Below are positions 7,359 through 15,330 of a stretch of 38,408 nt of DNA, one piece after another. Made by a program: the position numbers and the translations under genes. Below the pieces are notes generated by a model. It saw nothing but the letters and a program-made list of their open reading frames with translations, was not told the DNA's origin and did no database searches. Within the stretch, counting starts at the first letter, position 1. Each line of letters opens with the position of its first letter. The stretch is taken from NCBI RefSeq assembly GCF_902806265.1, contig NZ_CADCVZ010000028.1:1-38408 (forward strand). Direction: 5' to 3'. Source of the DNA: an uncultured Sphingomonas sp. Lineage in GTDB: Bacteria > Pseudomonadota > Alphaproteobacteria > Sphingomonadales > Sphingomonadaceae.

Positions 7359-8363
7359 ATGAACGACATCTCCAATGCTCAGCCGCAAGCCAGCGGCGAA
7401 ACGCTGATGGCCGCGCCCGACAAGGTGCTAAAGGTGCGCGAGGCCTTTGGCATCGACAGCGACATGGAAGTGCCCGCCTTCAGCGAGGCGGACGAGCGCG
7501 TCCCCGACCTCGACCCAGCCTACGTGTTCGATCCCGACACCACCCTGGCGATCTGCGCCGGCTTCGCTCGCAATCGCCGGGTGATGGTCCAGGGCTATCA
7601 TGGCACGGGCAAGTCGACCCATATCGAGCAGGTCGCGGCCCGGCTGAAGTGGCCTTGCATCCGGATCAATCTCGACGCGCACATCAGCCGCATCGACCTG
7701 ATCGGGCGCGACGCGATCGTGCTGCGCGACGGCCAGCAGGTCACCGAGTTCCGCGAAGGCCTGCTGCCCTGGGCGTTGCAGCATCCGGTCGCGCTGGTAT
7801 TCGACGAATATGACGCGGGGCGCCCGGACGTCATGTTCGTCATTCAGCGCGTTCTGGAGGTAGAGGGCAAGCTCACCCTGCTCGACCAGAACCGGGTGAT
7901 CCGGCCCAACCCCGCTTTCCGCCTCTTCGCGACTACCAACACCGTCGGGCTCGGCGACACGACCGGGCTCTACCATGGCACCCAGGCGATCAATCAAGGG
8001 CAGATGGACCGGTGGAACATCGTCACCACGCTCAACTACCTGCCAGCCAAGGTCGAAGCGCAGATCGTGCTCGCCAAGTCGGGCGAGTATGACAAGCCGG
8101 ACGGCCGGGCCACTGTGGACAAGATGGTCAAGGTGGCCGAGCTGTCGCGGCAAGCCTTCATCAATGGCGACATCTCCACCGTCATGAGCCCGCGCACGGT
8201 GATCAGCTGGGCCCAGAACACGCTGATCTTCGAGGATGTCGGCTTCGCCTTCCGCGTGTCCTTCCTCAACAAATGCGACGAGGCCGAGCGGCCGTTGATC
8301 GCCGAGATGTATCAGCGGGTGTTCGGAACCGACCTGCCGGAGAGTGTCGCGGCGCGGGCCTGA
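7359..8363 (+). CDS. cobS: CobS, AAA+ ATPase (cobaltochelatase subunit family)
   Basis: A 334-residue protein of the MoxR-related AAA+ group. Walker A is GYHGTGKST at 79-87, Walker [14 protein letters not shown] at about 146-158, followed by a sensor segment [22 protein letters not shown]. Length and these blocks are those of CobS, which with CobT forms the ATPase chaperone of CobN in aerobic cobalt insertion into hydrogenobyrinate diamide. The first 60 residues carry the CobS N-terminal piece ([18 protein letters not shown]). No cobN is in the window, so the real client is open. It ends at a strong hairpin terminator; cobT lies 1.85 kb further on, after an oppositely oriented protease gene. 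Confidence 0.92.
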   Translation: MNDISNAQPQASGETLMAAPDKVLKVREAFGIDSDMEVPAFSEADERVPDLDPAYVFDPDTTLAICAGFARNRRVMVQGYHGTGKSTHIEQVAARLKWPCIRINLDAHISRIDLIGRDAIVLRDGQQVTEFREGLLPWALQHPVALVFDEYDAGRPDVMFVIQRVLEVEGKLTLLDQNRVIRPNPAFRLFATTNTVGLGDTTGLYHGTQAINQGQMDRWNIVTTLNYLPAKVEAQIVLAKSGEYDKPDGRATVDKMVKVAELSRQAFINGDISTVMSPRTVISWAQNTLIFEDVGFAFRVSFLNKCDEAERPLIAEMYQRVFGTDLPESVAARA

Positions 8364-8368
8364 CAGGC

Positions 8369-8401
8369 AAAAACCCCGCCGGCGCGAACCGGCGGGGCTT
8401 T
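8369..8401. terminator. Bidirectional intrinsic terminator between cobS and the M10 peptidase gene
   Basis: CCCCGCCGG (8374-8382) and CCGGCGGGG (8389-8397) form a perfect nine-pair stem with loop CGCGAA. On the minus strand it is followed by TTTTT, which makes it a strong terminator for the peptidase gene ending at 8426. On the plus strand CTTT follows, enough for a weaker terminator after cobS. Confidence 0.85.
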
Positions 8402-8425
8402 CATCCACCCGAAGGTGAGCTGCGC

Positions 8426-10018
8426 TTAGAGCAGGATATCGGCCGCCGTGAGCGCCGGGGCGCCGGTAAGCACCACCGCGAAGTCGGCAATGCCGTCACC
8501 GTTAGTGTCGCCCTGCAGCAACCCGTCGGCGTAGCGCAGCTGGCCGGCCGTCTTGGTGAAGGCGCCGTTCCCGATGAAGGCAAAGGCGTTGTCCGCACCG
8601 CCGGCAATCGCATCGAGCTTGGTCAGGTCGATCTTGTCGCCGGCGTTCCAGTCGGCAATTCGGTCGCCCTTCTCCAGGTGCGAGAACTCGAAGGTGTCGT
8701 TGCCGGCGCCGCCGAACAAGGTATCGGCGCCTTCGTAGCCGTTCAGCACGTCATTGCCGCCGCGGCCTTCCAGCCGGTTGGCGACGGCGTTGCCCCAGAT
8801 GAGGTCGCGAGCCGAGCCGCCGATCGTATTCCCGATGATCGTTTTATAGGCGATCGACAGGTTGCTGTACTCGGAGGCGAAGATGTCGCTGACGCCGGTA
8901 TCGAGGGCGATGTCGGCGGCGTTCGCGGTCCGGAAGTTATTGATGATCCCGTTGATCGACGCTTGATCGATCGAACCCCAATCCTCGCCGCTGATTTCCG
9001 TCAGCTTGGCGAGCGCGGCGTTGACGGTCGCCTCCGTGGGGGCACCGGCCCCGACCGAGCTGAACGAACCGGGGTGCAGGTCGATGAACTGCCCGATCGT
9101 ATAGCCCGATAGGTTCAGCGTATCGATCCCACCGGCGTCATAGATCGACAGGTAAGGGTAGGGATTCTTGCTGAAGTCGTAGACGGCGTTGCCCGCGTTC
9201 GAGTTGAAGCCGTAGGTGGTGTTGGTTGCCCGAGTGGTCGGGTCGGCGCCGTACTTCGACTGGATAGTCAGAATGTCGTGGAGCAGCGGCGTCTGCGCGT
9301 TGCTGAACAGGAACTCGTTCCAGTTCACGATCCGAGCGCCCGTTTCCGACGCGCTCCAGTAGGACATGATCGAATATTGCGTGCTATCCTGGGCGTACTC
9401 AGCCTGCGCCGCATAGGTGGTCGCGCCGGCGCCGTTGTACTCACCCGGGTGCGACAGGCCGAGCGCATGCCCGAGCTCGTGAACCAGGATGGTCTTGCCG
9501 TAGCCCCCGAAGCTGAACCACTCGTTCGTCCAATTGAGTTCCGGATCGGCGACGAACACGTCACTCTGGAACTTCCACCCCTTCTTGCCCGGATAATAGG
9601 CATAGGCCTGAGCCGAATCGGCCGAGTTGGAGAACTGGATGTCGGCACCCAGCCCATTGGTCTCCTTGAAGGTCTGCGGGATCAACTCGTCCCACAGCTT
9701 AACCGAGTCGCGTGCCTGGTCCCGCTGTTCGGCCGTGAACGGGCTGAGGCCGGTACCAGCCGTGAAGCCGAAGTTCGGGTTGTTATACAACCCCGTCAGG
9801 TGATTGAGGTCGAGGAAGGTGTAGGTGATCACGCCGTTGGACGCCTTGATCTCGCGCCCGGCGTCGATCTGATTGATGACCCCTGCCTGATCGAATATCG
9901 GCTTGCCGCGGAAAGTCAGGCCTGATCCCGCATAGTCGTCCAAGTTGAAGTCGAGCCGCTCGCTACCTTCCCGGACATGGCGGTTCTGAACGCCCAGCTT
10001 TTTACAGATTCCGCACAT
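8426..10018 (-). CDS. Serralysin-like M10 metallopeptidase with RTX repeats
   Basis: A 530-residue protein. The ATG at 10018 has GAGGGGA eight bases ahead; longer readings would run into cobT. The catalytic zinc motif [11 protein letters not shown] is at 180-190 (His180, Glu181, His184, His190) and the Met-turn SIMSYW at 216-221. Residues 416-445 hold a short set of RTX nonapeptides ([25 protein letters not shown]), then the serralysin C-terminal domain ending in [12 protein letters not shown] and a hydrophobic C-terminus. Serralysins are secreted proteases exported without a cleaved signal by a type I system; no such exporter is in the window. The N-terminus MCGICKKLG is unusual, with two cysteines. 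The gene interrupts cobS-cobT. Confidence 0.92.
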   Translation of the reverse strand: MCGICKKLGVQNRHVREGSERLDFNLDDYAGSGLTFRGKPIFDQAGVINQIDAGREIKASNGVITYTFLDLNHLTGLYNNPNFGFTAGTGLSPFTAEQRDQARDSVKLWDELIPQTFKETNGLGADIQFSNSADSAQAYAYYPGKKGWKFQSDVFVADPELNWTNEWFSFGGYGKTILVHELGHALGLSHPGEYNGAGATTYAAQAEYAQDSTQYSIMSYWSASETGARIVNWNEFLFSNAQTPLLHDILTIQSKYGADPTTRATNTTYGFNSNAGNAVYDFSKNPYPYLSIYDAGGIDTLNLSGYTIGQFIDLHPGSFSSVGAGAPTEATVNAALAKLTEISGEDWGSIDQASINGIINNFRTANAADIALDTGVSDIFASEYSNLSIAYKTIIGNTIGGSARDLIWGNAVANRLEGRGGNDVLNGYEGADTLFGGAGNDTFEFSHLEKGDRIADWNAGDKIDLTKLDAIAGGADNAFAFIGNGAFTKTAGQLRYADGLLQGDTNGDGIADFAVVLTGAPALTAADILL

Positions 10019-10094
10019 TCGATCGTCCCCTCGAAGAAGGGGGCCGGTGCCCGACTTTGGCCCCCCTTGGGGCGCAAGGTAGCGCAACCTGCAT

Positions 10095-10179
10095 GTCCGG
10101 CAACGGACTGTCAACAAATTATTAACTACTTGATGCGGCGGTGTTTTCCGCACGCGCTCGACGTCCCCGAAAGGGACGT
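10095..10179. promoter_or_regulatory. Two small dyads in the divergent region between the M10 peptidase gene and cobT
   Basis: GTCCG-GCAA-CGGAC (10095-10108) and ACGTCCC-CGAAA-GGGACGT (10161-10179) are perfect inverted repeats in the 198-base divergent region. The second is followed by TTTT on the plus strand and could be an operator or a weak hairpin. Between them lies an AT-rich stretch (AATTATTAAC, near 10117-10126) unusual for this genome, and TGTCAA, the complement of a TTGACA -35 box on the minus strand. A promoter for the peptidase gene in this stretch is likely but its -10 element is not clear. Confidence 0.35.
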
Positions 10180-10216
10180 TTTGCATCAACTCGCTCCCCC
10201 CATTAAAGCGGCGGCG

Positions 10217-12037
10217 ATGGGTGAGCCGTCCTCTCTTGACCAGTTCCGCCGGGTGCTCGCGGGCGCTGCCCGGGCGATTGCGCACGATGGCGAAGTGGAG
10301 GTTGCGTTCGCCTCCGAAAGCGGAGCAACGGGAGGCAAGCTGGCGCGGGTCGTGTCGCCCGGGCCAAGCCTGTCACCCAAGCTGGTCGCCGAGGCGCGGG
10401 GGGCGGCGGACGCCGTGGCGCTTCGCCTGCGCCATCACAACAGCGCGCTCCACCATGGCGCAGCGCCACTCGACGTTGACGCCCGGGCCGTGTTCGACGC
10501 CTTGGAGACCGCGCGCGTGGAAGCCCTTGGCGCCCGAACGATGCCCGGCGTCCGCGCGAACCTGGCCGAACTGACCGAAGCCCGGGTGCGAGCCGATGCC
10601 ATCACCCGCGCGCGGACCGCCGAAGAAGTGCCGCTCGCAACGGCGCTTGGCCTGCTCGCGCGGGAACGGCTGACCCAGGCGCCTCCCCCGCGGGCGGCCG
10701 AGCCGGGCCTCGGGCTGGTGCGGGATTGGATCGAGGAGCGCGCCGGGACCGACCTCGACGCCTTGGGGCTGGCGCTCGACGACCAGACTGCCTTCGCGGC
10801 GCTGGCCCGCAAGCTCCTTGAGGATCTGGAGCTCGCGGCCGCCGAGGACCCGAGCGACGAGGCGCCCGACGTAGGTGGTGACGAAGAAGAAGGCGAGGAC
10901 TCCGGTCAGGACGAGGCGGACCAGGACACGGAGGACCAGAGCCCGTCCGCCGGCGAGATGGAGATGCGCGCCGAACAAACGGATGAAGGTGGCGAGGACC
11001 AGGACATCTCCGCCGACGATATGGACGGCGACGAGGGTCAGCCCGGCGAAGAAGGCGACGAGTCCGCCCAACCCCGCGCCAATCGCCGCGTGGGCGAGCC
11101 GGAGCTGGCAGGCGACTACAAGGCTTTTACTACTCGCTTCGACGAAGTGGTCGAGGCCCACGACCTGTGCGACGAGGAAGAACTGGCTCGGCTCCGGGCC
11201 TACCTCGACGGGCAGATGGGGCAGGTGTCCGGCGTGGTCACGCGGCTGGCCAACCGGTTGCAGCGGCGGTTGATGGCGCAGCAGGCGCGCAGTTGGGATT
11301 TCGATCAGGAGGAAGGGCTGCTGGACGCCGCCCGGCTCGCCCGCGTGGTGGTCTCACCCGGCCACTCGCTCAGCTACAAGGTCGAGCGCGACACCGAGTT
11401 CAAGGACACGGTCGTCAGCCTGCTGATCGACAACTCGGGCTCAATGCGCGGCCGGCCGATCTCCATTGCAGCGATGAGTGCGGACATCCTCGCCCGGACG
11501 CTGGAGCGCTGCGGGGTCGCAACCGAGATCCTCGGTTTCACCACCCGCGCCTGGAAAGGCGGGCAGAGCCGCGAGGCTTGGCTGGGGGACGGCCGTGCGC
11601 CTAACCCCGGGCGGCTCAACGACCTCCGGCACATCATCTACAAGCGCGCCGATGAGCCTTACCGCCATGCCCGCCGCAACCTCGGCCTGATGATGCGTGA
11701 GGGTCTCCTCAAGGAGAATATCGATGGGGAGGCGCTGCTGTGGGCGCACGGCCGGCTGATCGCCCGACCCGAAGAGCGCCGCATCCTGATGATCATCTCC
11801 GACGGGGCGCCGGTGGACGATTCCACCGCCAGCGCGAACGGCGGCGCCTATCTGGAGAAGCACCTCCGGCAGGTGATCGGCTGGATCGAAAGCCGGTCGC
11901 CGGTGGAACTCGCGGCCATCGGCATCGGGCATGACGTGACCCGCTACTACCGCCGGGCGGTCACCATCATGGATGCCGAGCAGCTCGGCGGAGCATTGGT
12001 GGACCAGCTGGCCGGCCTGTTCGAAGTAAAGGGATGA
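10217..12037 (+). CDS. cobT: CobT, VWA-domain protein (cobaltochelatase subunit family)
   Basis: The protein has 606 residues from the ATG at 10217. A longer open frame exists, but the family normally begins just before the [16 protein letters not shown] helix; no start has a clear ribosome binding site. The N-terminal third is helical, residues about 208-290 are a highly acidic linker rich in Asp, Glu and Gln, and the C-terminal half contains a von Willebrand A domain with MIDAS motif DNSGSM from residue 405 (Asp405). The late [13 protein letters not shown] segment is the CobT hallmark. CobT works with CobS as a ring that drives metal insertion by CobN. The acidic linker, MIDAS and length all fit. 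Confidence 0.9.
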   Translation: MGEPSSLDQFRRVLAGAARAIAHDGEVEVAFASESGATGGKLARVVSPGPSLSPKLVAEARGAADAVALRLRHHNSALHHGAAPLDVDARAVFDALETARVEALGARTMPGVRANLAELTEARVRADAITRARTAEEVPLATALGLLARERLTQAPPPRAAEPGLGLVRDWIEERAGTDLDALGLALDDQTAFAALARKLLEDLELAAAEDPSDEAPDVGGDEEEGEDSGQDEADQDTEDQSPSAGEMEMRAEQTDEGGEDQDISADDMDGDEGQPGEEGDESAQPRANRRVGEPELAGDYKAFTTRFDEVVEAHDLCDEEELARLRAYLDGQMGQVSGVVTRLANRLQRRLMAQQARSWDFDQEEGLLDAARLARVVVSPGHSLSYKVERDTEFKDTVVSLLIDNSGSMRGRPISIAAMSADILARTLERCGVATEILGFTTRAWKGGQSREAWLGDGRAPNPGRLNDLRHIIYKRADEPYRHARRNLGLMMREGLLKENIDGEALLWAHGRLIARPEERRILMIISDGAPVDDSTASANGGAYLEKHLRQVIGWIESRSPVELAAIGIGHDVTRYYRRAVTIMDAEQLGGALVDQLAGLFEVKG

Positions 12038-12062
12038 GGCAGGCCGTTCCACAAAGAGGAAA

Positions 12063-12177
12063 GACCCGGTGCGCTACACAACTGGCACCGGGTCCCCCCC
12101 TCGTTACGCGACGCGAGGGACCTCGTACTCCGCCGTGGCTGGCGGAATGACGGGAGACAGGGGGAGAAAGTCCCGTC
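12063..12177 (+). other. Cluster of four inverted repeats after cobT (terminator or structured RNA)
   Basis: The 153-base gap between cobT and the esterase gene holds four stems in a row: GACCCGGTGC / GCACCGGGTC (12063-12072, 12085-12094), CCCTCG / CGAGGG (12098-12103, 12114-12119), TCCGCC / GGCGGA (12129-12134, 12141-12146) and GACGGGA / TCCCGTC (12149-12155, 12171-12177). The first is followed by a run of C on the plus strand and by TTTCC on the minus strand, so it is not a clean terminator in either direction. The last loop is purine-rich (ACAGGGGGAGAAA). It may end cobT transcription or be a leader or small RNA. Confidence 0.45.
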
Positions 12178-12190
12178 CGCTCAGTCGCTT

Positions 12191-13132
12191 ATGCGCGATT
12201 CGCAGTTGAACGGTTCTGAACGGGCCGTGCAGCCAAAGTTCATGCTGGCGGCGCCGTTGGCCGCGGCCGTGCTCCTGCCGCTTCTGATCATCCTTACGGC
12301 CGCCCAGTTGCGCAGTATGCCGAGCCGTCAGCCGCTGCCCGACCGGGTGGCGGACGTGCGCTATCAGCCGCTTGAAGTAGCGGGCAGCGCAGGCGCCTGG
12401 ACGGTGTCGGTCGACGACCCGCGCTTCGGCGGCGCTTCAGCGCTGGCGGTGGACGGCGCCCGTTTGCTGGTCCTGACCGATTCAGGTGTGGTAGCTTCGC
12501 TACCCAAGCCGGGGCGAAGCGCCCGGGCTTTGCTCCATGACCTGCCGGATGGTCCCGGCCCGCCGCATGAGCGGCGCTGGCGGGACAGCGAAGCCCTGCT
12601 GCGTGATCGGTCGGGCTCCTGGTGGGTAGCGTTCGAGAACCGCCATTCGCTGTGGCGGTACGATCGGAGCTTCGCGCGGGTCGAGGCCAAGGCGGCCTTC
12701 GGCCCTGGCCGGAACTGGGTCCTGAACAAGGGGGTCGAGGCGCTGGTCGCTGACGACCTTGGCGGGCTGCTGCTACTGCCGGAGAATGGAAGCGAGTTGC
12801 TCCGCTTGAGCCCGCACGGTTTAGCGCGAACACAGTTGCAGGGCGCGCAGGGCGAGATCGCCGATGCCGCCCGGCTGCCCGACGGGCGCGTGCTGGTGCT
12901 GGTGCGTCAGGCCGGGATAACCGGTCTCGTTAACCATCTCGGCCAGCTCAGCCGCGAGCGTGGCGGCGGCCGGGTGCGACTGCGTTGGCGCGTCCCGGTG
13001 GGGCCGCTGACCAACATGGAAGGGCTTGCCGCCGAGCGCCTACCCTCAGGGGGCACGCGCCTATGGCTGATCAGCGACAATGACTTCAGCGACCTGCGCC
13101 GCACGGTCCTGCTTGCGGTTGACCTGCCGTAG
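12191..13132 (+). CDS. Esterase-like activity of phytase family protein, membrane-anchored
   Basis: A 313-residue protein with a hydrophobic segment at about 19-42, a signal anchor or uncleaved signal, followed by a beta-propeller-like region. Features of the phytase-like (PF13449) family are FGGASALAVDGARLLVLTDSG near 80-100, RDSEALLRDRSGSWWVAFEN, NKGVEALVADD, PLTNMEGLAAE and the closing RLWLISDNDFS. The conserved EA/EG acidic pairs are those expected to bind metal. Substrate unknown; predicted periplasmic. The start is uncertain: ATG at 12191 or 12242, neither with a strong ribosome binding site. This gene follows cobT in many Alphaproteobacteria, so its position here is normal. Confidence 0.82.
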   Translation: MRDSQLNGSERAVQPKFMLAAPLAAAVLLPLLIILTAAQLRSMPSRQPLPDRVADVRYQPLEVAGSAGAWTVSVDDPRFGGASALAVDGARLLVLTDSGVVASLPKPGRSARALLHDLPDGPGPPHERRWRDSEALLRDRSGSWWVAFENRHSLWRYDRSFARVEAKAAFGPGRNWVLNKGVEALVADDLGGLLLLPENGSELLRLSPHGLARTQLQGAQGEIADAARLPDGRVLVLVRQAGITGLVNHLGQLSRERGGGRVRLRWRVPVGPLTNMEGLAAERLPSGGTRLWLISDNDFSDLRRTVLLAVDLP

Positions 13133-13178
13133 CAAGGAGGAACCGGTCCCCGCAGGCGCGGAGCACGGCAACATCCAC

Positions 13179-13469
13179 TTACGCGGCGGTTGTCGCCTTT
13201 TTGGCGATCTCGCGCTTCAGCCTGCGCACCTTGGTGCTGAGCTTGTCGTCGCTGGTCTTGGCCAGCCAATTGTCGAGGCCGCCGACATGCTCCACCGAGC
13301 GCAGCCCGTGCGTCGACACGCGCAGCTTGACGCTCTGGCCCAACGCGTCGCTGATCAGCGTCACGTTCTGCAGGTTCGGCAGAAAGGTCCGCTTGGTCTT
13401 GTTGTTGGCGTGGGAAACATTGTTACCCACCTGCCGGCCCTTGCCGGTCAGCTCGCACACGCGCGACAT
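13179..13469 (-). CDS. rpmB: 50S ribosomal protein L28
   Basis: A 96-residue protein with [20 protein letters not shown] at the start, followed by [11 protein letters not shown] and a basic C-terminal helix, the alphaproteobacterial form of L28. The ATG at 13467-13469 is preceded by GGGAT. A longer open frame upstream has no ribosome binding site and is not used. L28 belongs to the large ribosomal subunit. It is transcribed towards the esterase gene, 46 bases apart, with no clear terminator between. A good promoter lies 53-81 bases upstream. Confidence 0.97.
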   Translation of the reverse strand: MSRVCELTGKGRQVGNNVSHANNKTKRTFLPNLQNVTLISDALGQSVKLRVSTHGLRSVEHVGGLDNWLAKTSDDKLSTKVRRLKREIAKKATTAA

Positions 13470-13521
13470 GGTTCGATCCCGATAAGAAAAGGGGCACCCG
13501 AAGGCACCCGGAAAGCGCCGC

Positions 13522-13550
13522 CCGATAGCCGCTGGAGGACAGGTCGTCAA
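13522..13550 (-). promoter_or_regulatory. Predicted sigma-70 promoter of rpmB
   Basis: On the minus strand a -35 box TTGACG (13545-13550) and a -10 box TATCGG (13522-13527) are separated by exactly 17 bases. This would give a leader of roughly 45 bases before the rpmB ATG. The -10 box is only a partial match to the consensus, as is common in GC-rich alphaproteobacteria. Confidence 0.45.
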
Positions 13551-13609
13551 CCGGAGGCAACCGCGCGGCGCAAGCGAGCGTTGACGGCCAAACACACTAG
13601 GGAGGCTTC

Positions 13610-13966
13610 ATGCGTGCGATCCTGCTACTGCTCATCCTGCTGATCGTGGTGGCCATCGGAGCGATCGCCACCGGCTTCATCAACATCAACCAGACCCAGG
13701 CGGCAGCGGCCCCCGAGATCGACGTCAACCAGTCGGGCGTGGTGGCGTCGGGCGGTCAGGCGCCGCGGTTCGACGTGGAGACGGGCAAGATCGGGGTCGG
13801 CACGCAGGAACGCACGGTAAAGCTTCCCGCCATCGAGGTGCGGCCGGCGGACGGTGGCGCGGTGCCCGCGCAGCAGCAGCGGCAGCAAGGCGCGCAGCCG
13901 CAGCAGGAGGGCGCGCAGCCGCCGCAGCAGAACGGGATTGCCACGACCAACGCGACCCAGCCCTGA
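13610..13966 (+). CDS. Small membrane-anchored, Gln-rich protein of unknown function
   Basis: A 118-residue protein with AGGGAGG five bases ahead of its ATG. Residues 2-24 are a strongly hydrophobic segment that anchors or exports the protein. The middle reads as a short conserved part (VNQSGVVASGGQAPRFDVET, then ERTVKLPAIEV), and the last 40 residues are low complexity, rich in Gln, Pro and Ala. Nothing catalytic is visible. It is probably periplasmic and anchored by its N-terminus. I do not recognise a named family. It lies 40 bases before tadA on the same strand and may share its transcript. Confidence 0.75.
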   Translation: MRAILLLLILLIVVAIGAIATGFININQTQAAAAPEIDVNQSGVVASGGQAPRFDVETGKIGVGTQERTVKLPAIEVRPADGGAVPAQQQRQQGAQPQQEGAQPPQQNGIATTNATQP

Positions 13967-14006
13967 CGACTGACTCGGCGACCGGCTTGCGCTAGCGCGG
14001 GAAGCA

Positions 14007-14459
14007 ATGAGCTTCCCGCTTCCCCTGCCCATGCGCCGCGCGCTCGACCTTGCAGCTGAGGCCGCGATCGCTGGGGAGGTGCCCGTTGGCGCGGTAATCA
14101 CCCGTGACGGGAAGGAGATCGCGGAAGCGCGCAATGCCATGCGTTCGGGCCTGGACCCGACCGCTCATGCCGAAATGGTGGCGATCCGGCGGGCGGCCGA
14201 GGCGCTCGGTACGCCGCGGCTCGACGGCTGCACGCTATGGGTGAGCTTGGAGCCCTGCGCGATGTGCGCGGCCGCGATCGCACTCGCCAGGCTCGACGCG
14301 CTACGCTTCGCCGCGGAGGATCCGAAGGGTGGGGGCGTGCTTCACGGCCCGCGCGTGTTCGGCCAGCCGACCTGCCAACACCGTCCCGACGTGCTTGGCG
14401 GGATCGGCGAAGCCGAGGCGGCGGCGCAGCTACGAAGCTTCTTTGCTGAGCGGCGCTAG
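14007..14459 (+). CDS. tadA: tRNA adenosine(34) deaminase / nucleoside deaminase
   Basis: A 150-residue protein with the cytidine/deoxycytidylate deaminase fold. Zinc ligands are His54 in HAE (54-56) and Cys84 and Cys87 in PCAMC (83-87); Glu56 is the proton shuttle. The N-terminal AIAGEVPVGAVI and the RNAMRSGLDPTAHAEMVAI block are those of TadA, which converts adenosine 34 of tRNA-Arg(ACG) to inosine. A guanine or cytosine deaminase is less likely given the GEVPVGAV segment. Length is typical. It ends 34 bases before a hairpin shared with the convergent ompA-like gene. Confidence 0.9.
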   Translation: MSFPLPLPMRRALDLAAEAAIAGEVPVGAVITRDGKEIAEARNAMRSGLDPTAHAEMVAIRRAAEALGTPRLDGCTLWVSLEPCAMCAAAIALARLDALRFAAEDPKGGGVLHGPRVFGQPTCQHRPDVLGGIGEAEAAAQLRSFFAERR

Positions 14460-14463
14460 AAAG

Positions 14464-14497
14464 AAGGACGCCCCGGCACCGGCCGGAGCGCCCTTCC
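14464..14497. terminator. Bidirectional hairpin terminator between tadA and the OmpA-type gene
   Basis: GAAGGACGCCCCGGC (14464-14478) and GCCGGAGCGCCCTTC (14483-14497) pair over fifteen positions with two mismatches, closing on the loop ACCG. On the minus strand TTTCT follows the stem. Its place between two convergent genes fits shared termination. Confidence 0.7.
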
Positions 14498-14530
14498 TGG
14501 CACGCTGATCAGGACCGTCCAGCGGCAGCG

Positions 14531-15208
14531 TCAGCCTTGAGTGCGCAGCGGCACCACCCGGATCTCCACCCGCCGATTCGCCGCGCGGTCGGCCTCGGTC
14601 TGCTCAGGGCTGACCAGCAGTTGGGTTTCCCCGAAGCCGCGGGTCGCCATGCGCGCCCGATTGACCCCGCGTGAGGCGAGATAGCTGGCAACCGACTGTG
14701 CCCGCCGTTCGGACAGGCCCTGGTTATATTCATAGCTGCCCGACGAGTCGGTGTGGCCCAAGACGTCGATATAAGTTTGCTGATATTGAGCCAGGGTGGA
14801 GGCAACCTCGTTCAGCGTGGACTGGAACTGCGGCTGAACGTCGTAGCGGTTGTAGGCGAAGGTGATGCCCGAGGGCATGCGCAGCACCAGGTCGTCGCCT
14901 TGGCGGATCACTTCCACGCCCGTGCCGGCGGTTTCTCTGCGGAGCTCCGCCTCCTGCTGGTCCATGTACCGGCCGACGGCCGCGCCCGCGAGCCCGCCGA
15001 TGCCTGCGCCGAGGATCTTGGCGGTGCGGTCGCTGCGTCCACCCACCACGTCGCCCAGGAGATAACCGCCCAGAACGCCGCCGATCGCTCCAAGCGCAGT
15101 GTTGGACAAGCGGCGGTTACCGGTTTCCGGATTGGTCACGCAGGCCGAGGTGGCGAGCAGTGCGCCGCTTAGGGAAAGCCCGGTCATGGTTCGGGTGAGG
15201 CGATACAT
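14531..15208 (-). CDS. OmpA family lipoprotein with glycine-zipper domain
   Basis: A 225-residue protein. TGGAG lies five bases ahead of the ATG. Residues 1-23 are a lipoprotein signal with Cys23 after TSA. Residues 38-80 are a glycine-zipper segment (LGAIGGVLGGYLLGDVVGG, then AGIGGLAGAAVG). The C-terminal 110 residues form an OmpA-like peptidoglycan-binding domain with SGITFAYNRYDVQP, the DVLGHTDSSGS motif and LSERRAQSVASYL ... NRRVEIRV. It should sit in the outer membrane and bind peptidoglycan, giving envelope stability. The gene diverges from the CorC-type gene, whose likely start lies 120 bases away. Confidence 0.93.
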   Translation of the reverse strand: MYRLTRTMTGLSLSGALLATSACVTNPETGNRRLSNTALGAIGGVLGGYLLGDVVGGRSDRTAKILGAGIGGLAGAAVGRYMDQQEAELRRETAGTGVEVIRQGDDLVLRMPSGITFAYNRYDVQPQFQSTLNEVASTLAQYQQTYIDVLGHTDSSGSYEYNQGLSERRAQSVASYLASRGVNRARMATRGFGETQLLVSPEQTEADRAANRRVEIRVVPLRTQG

Positions 15209-15330
15209 ACAAACTCCAGGAACAGGAAACGACTGCGGGTGAAACCGGCAGCATGCGGCGATGGTTCCGGATGCGAACCGATCTTGTGCTTGCTGCCGGG
15301 ACCGGCGACCGGCTAAGGCGACTGTCTTCG

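Noticed and set aside
9977-10216. Upstream extension of cobT from 9977
   Set aside because: It overlaps the peptidase 5' end, and the family begins close to the ATG at 10217; the added 80 residues do not look like CobT.
10019-10285. Upstream extension of the M10 peptidase frame to 10285
   Set aside because: It would overlap cobT, adds basic low-quality sequence and lacks the strong GAGGGGA site found ahead of the ATG at 10018.
10373-11161. Minus-strand open frame of 262 codons inside cobT
   Set aside because: Antisense shadow of the acidic-linker and N-terminal coding sequence, with no supporting start signal.
15253-15330. Upstream start of the CorC-type gene at 15253
   Set aside because: The extra 26 residues are basic and precede the conserved first membrane helix; they also run into the divergent promoter region of the OmpA gene.
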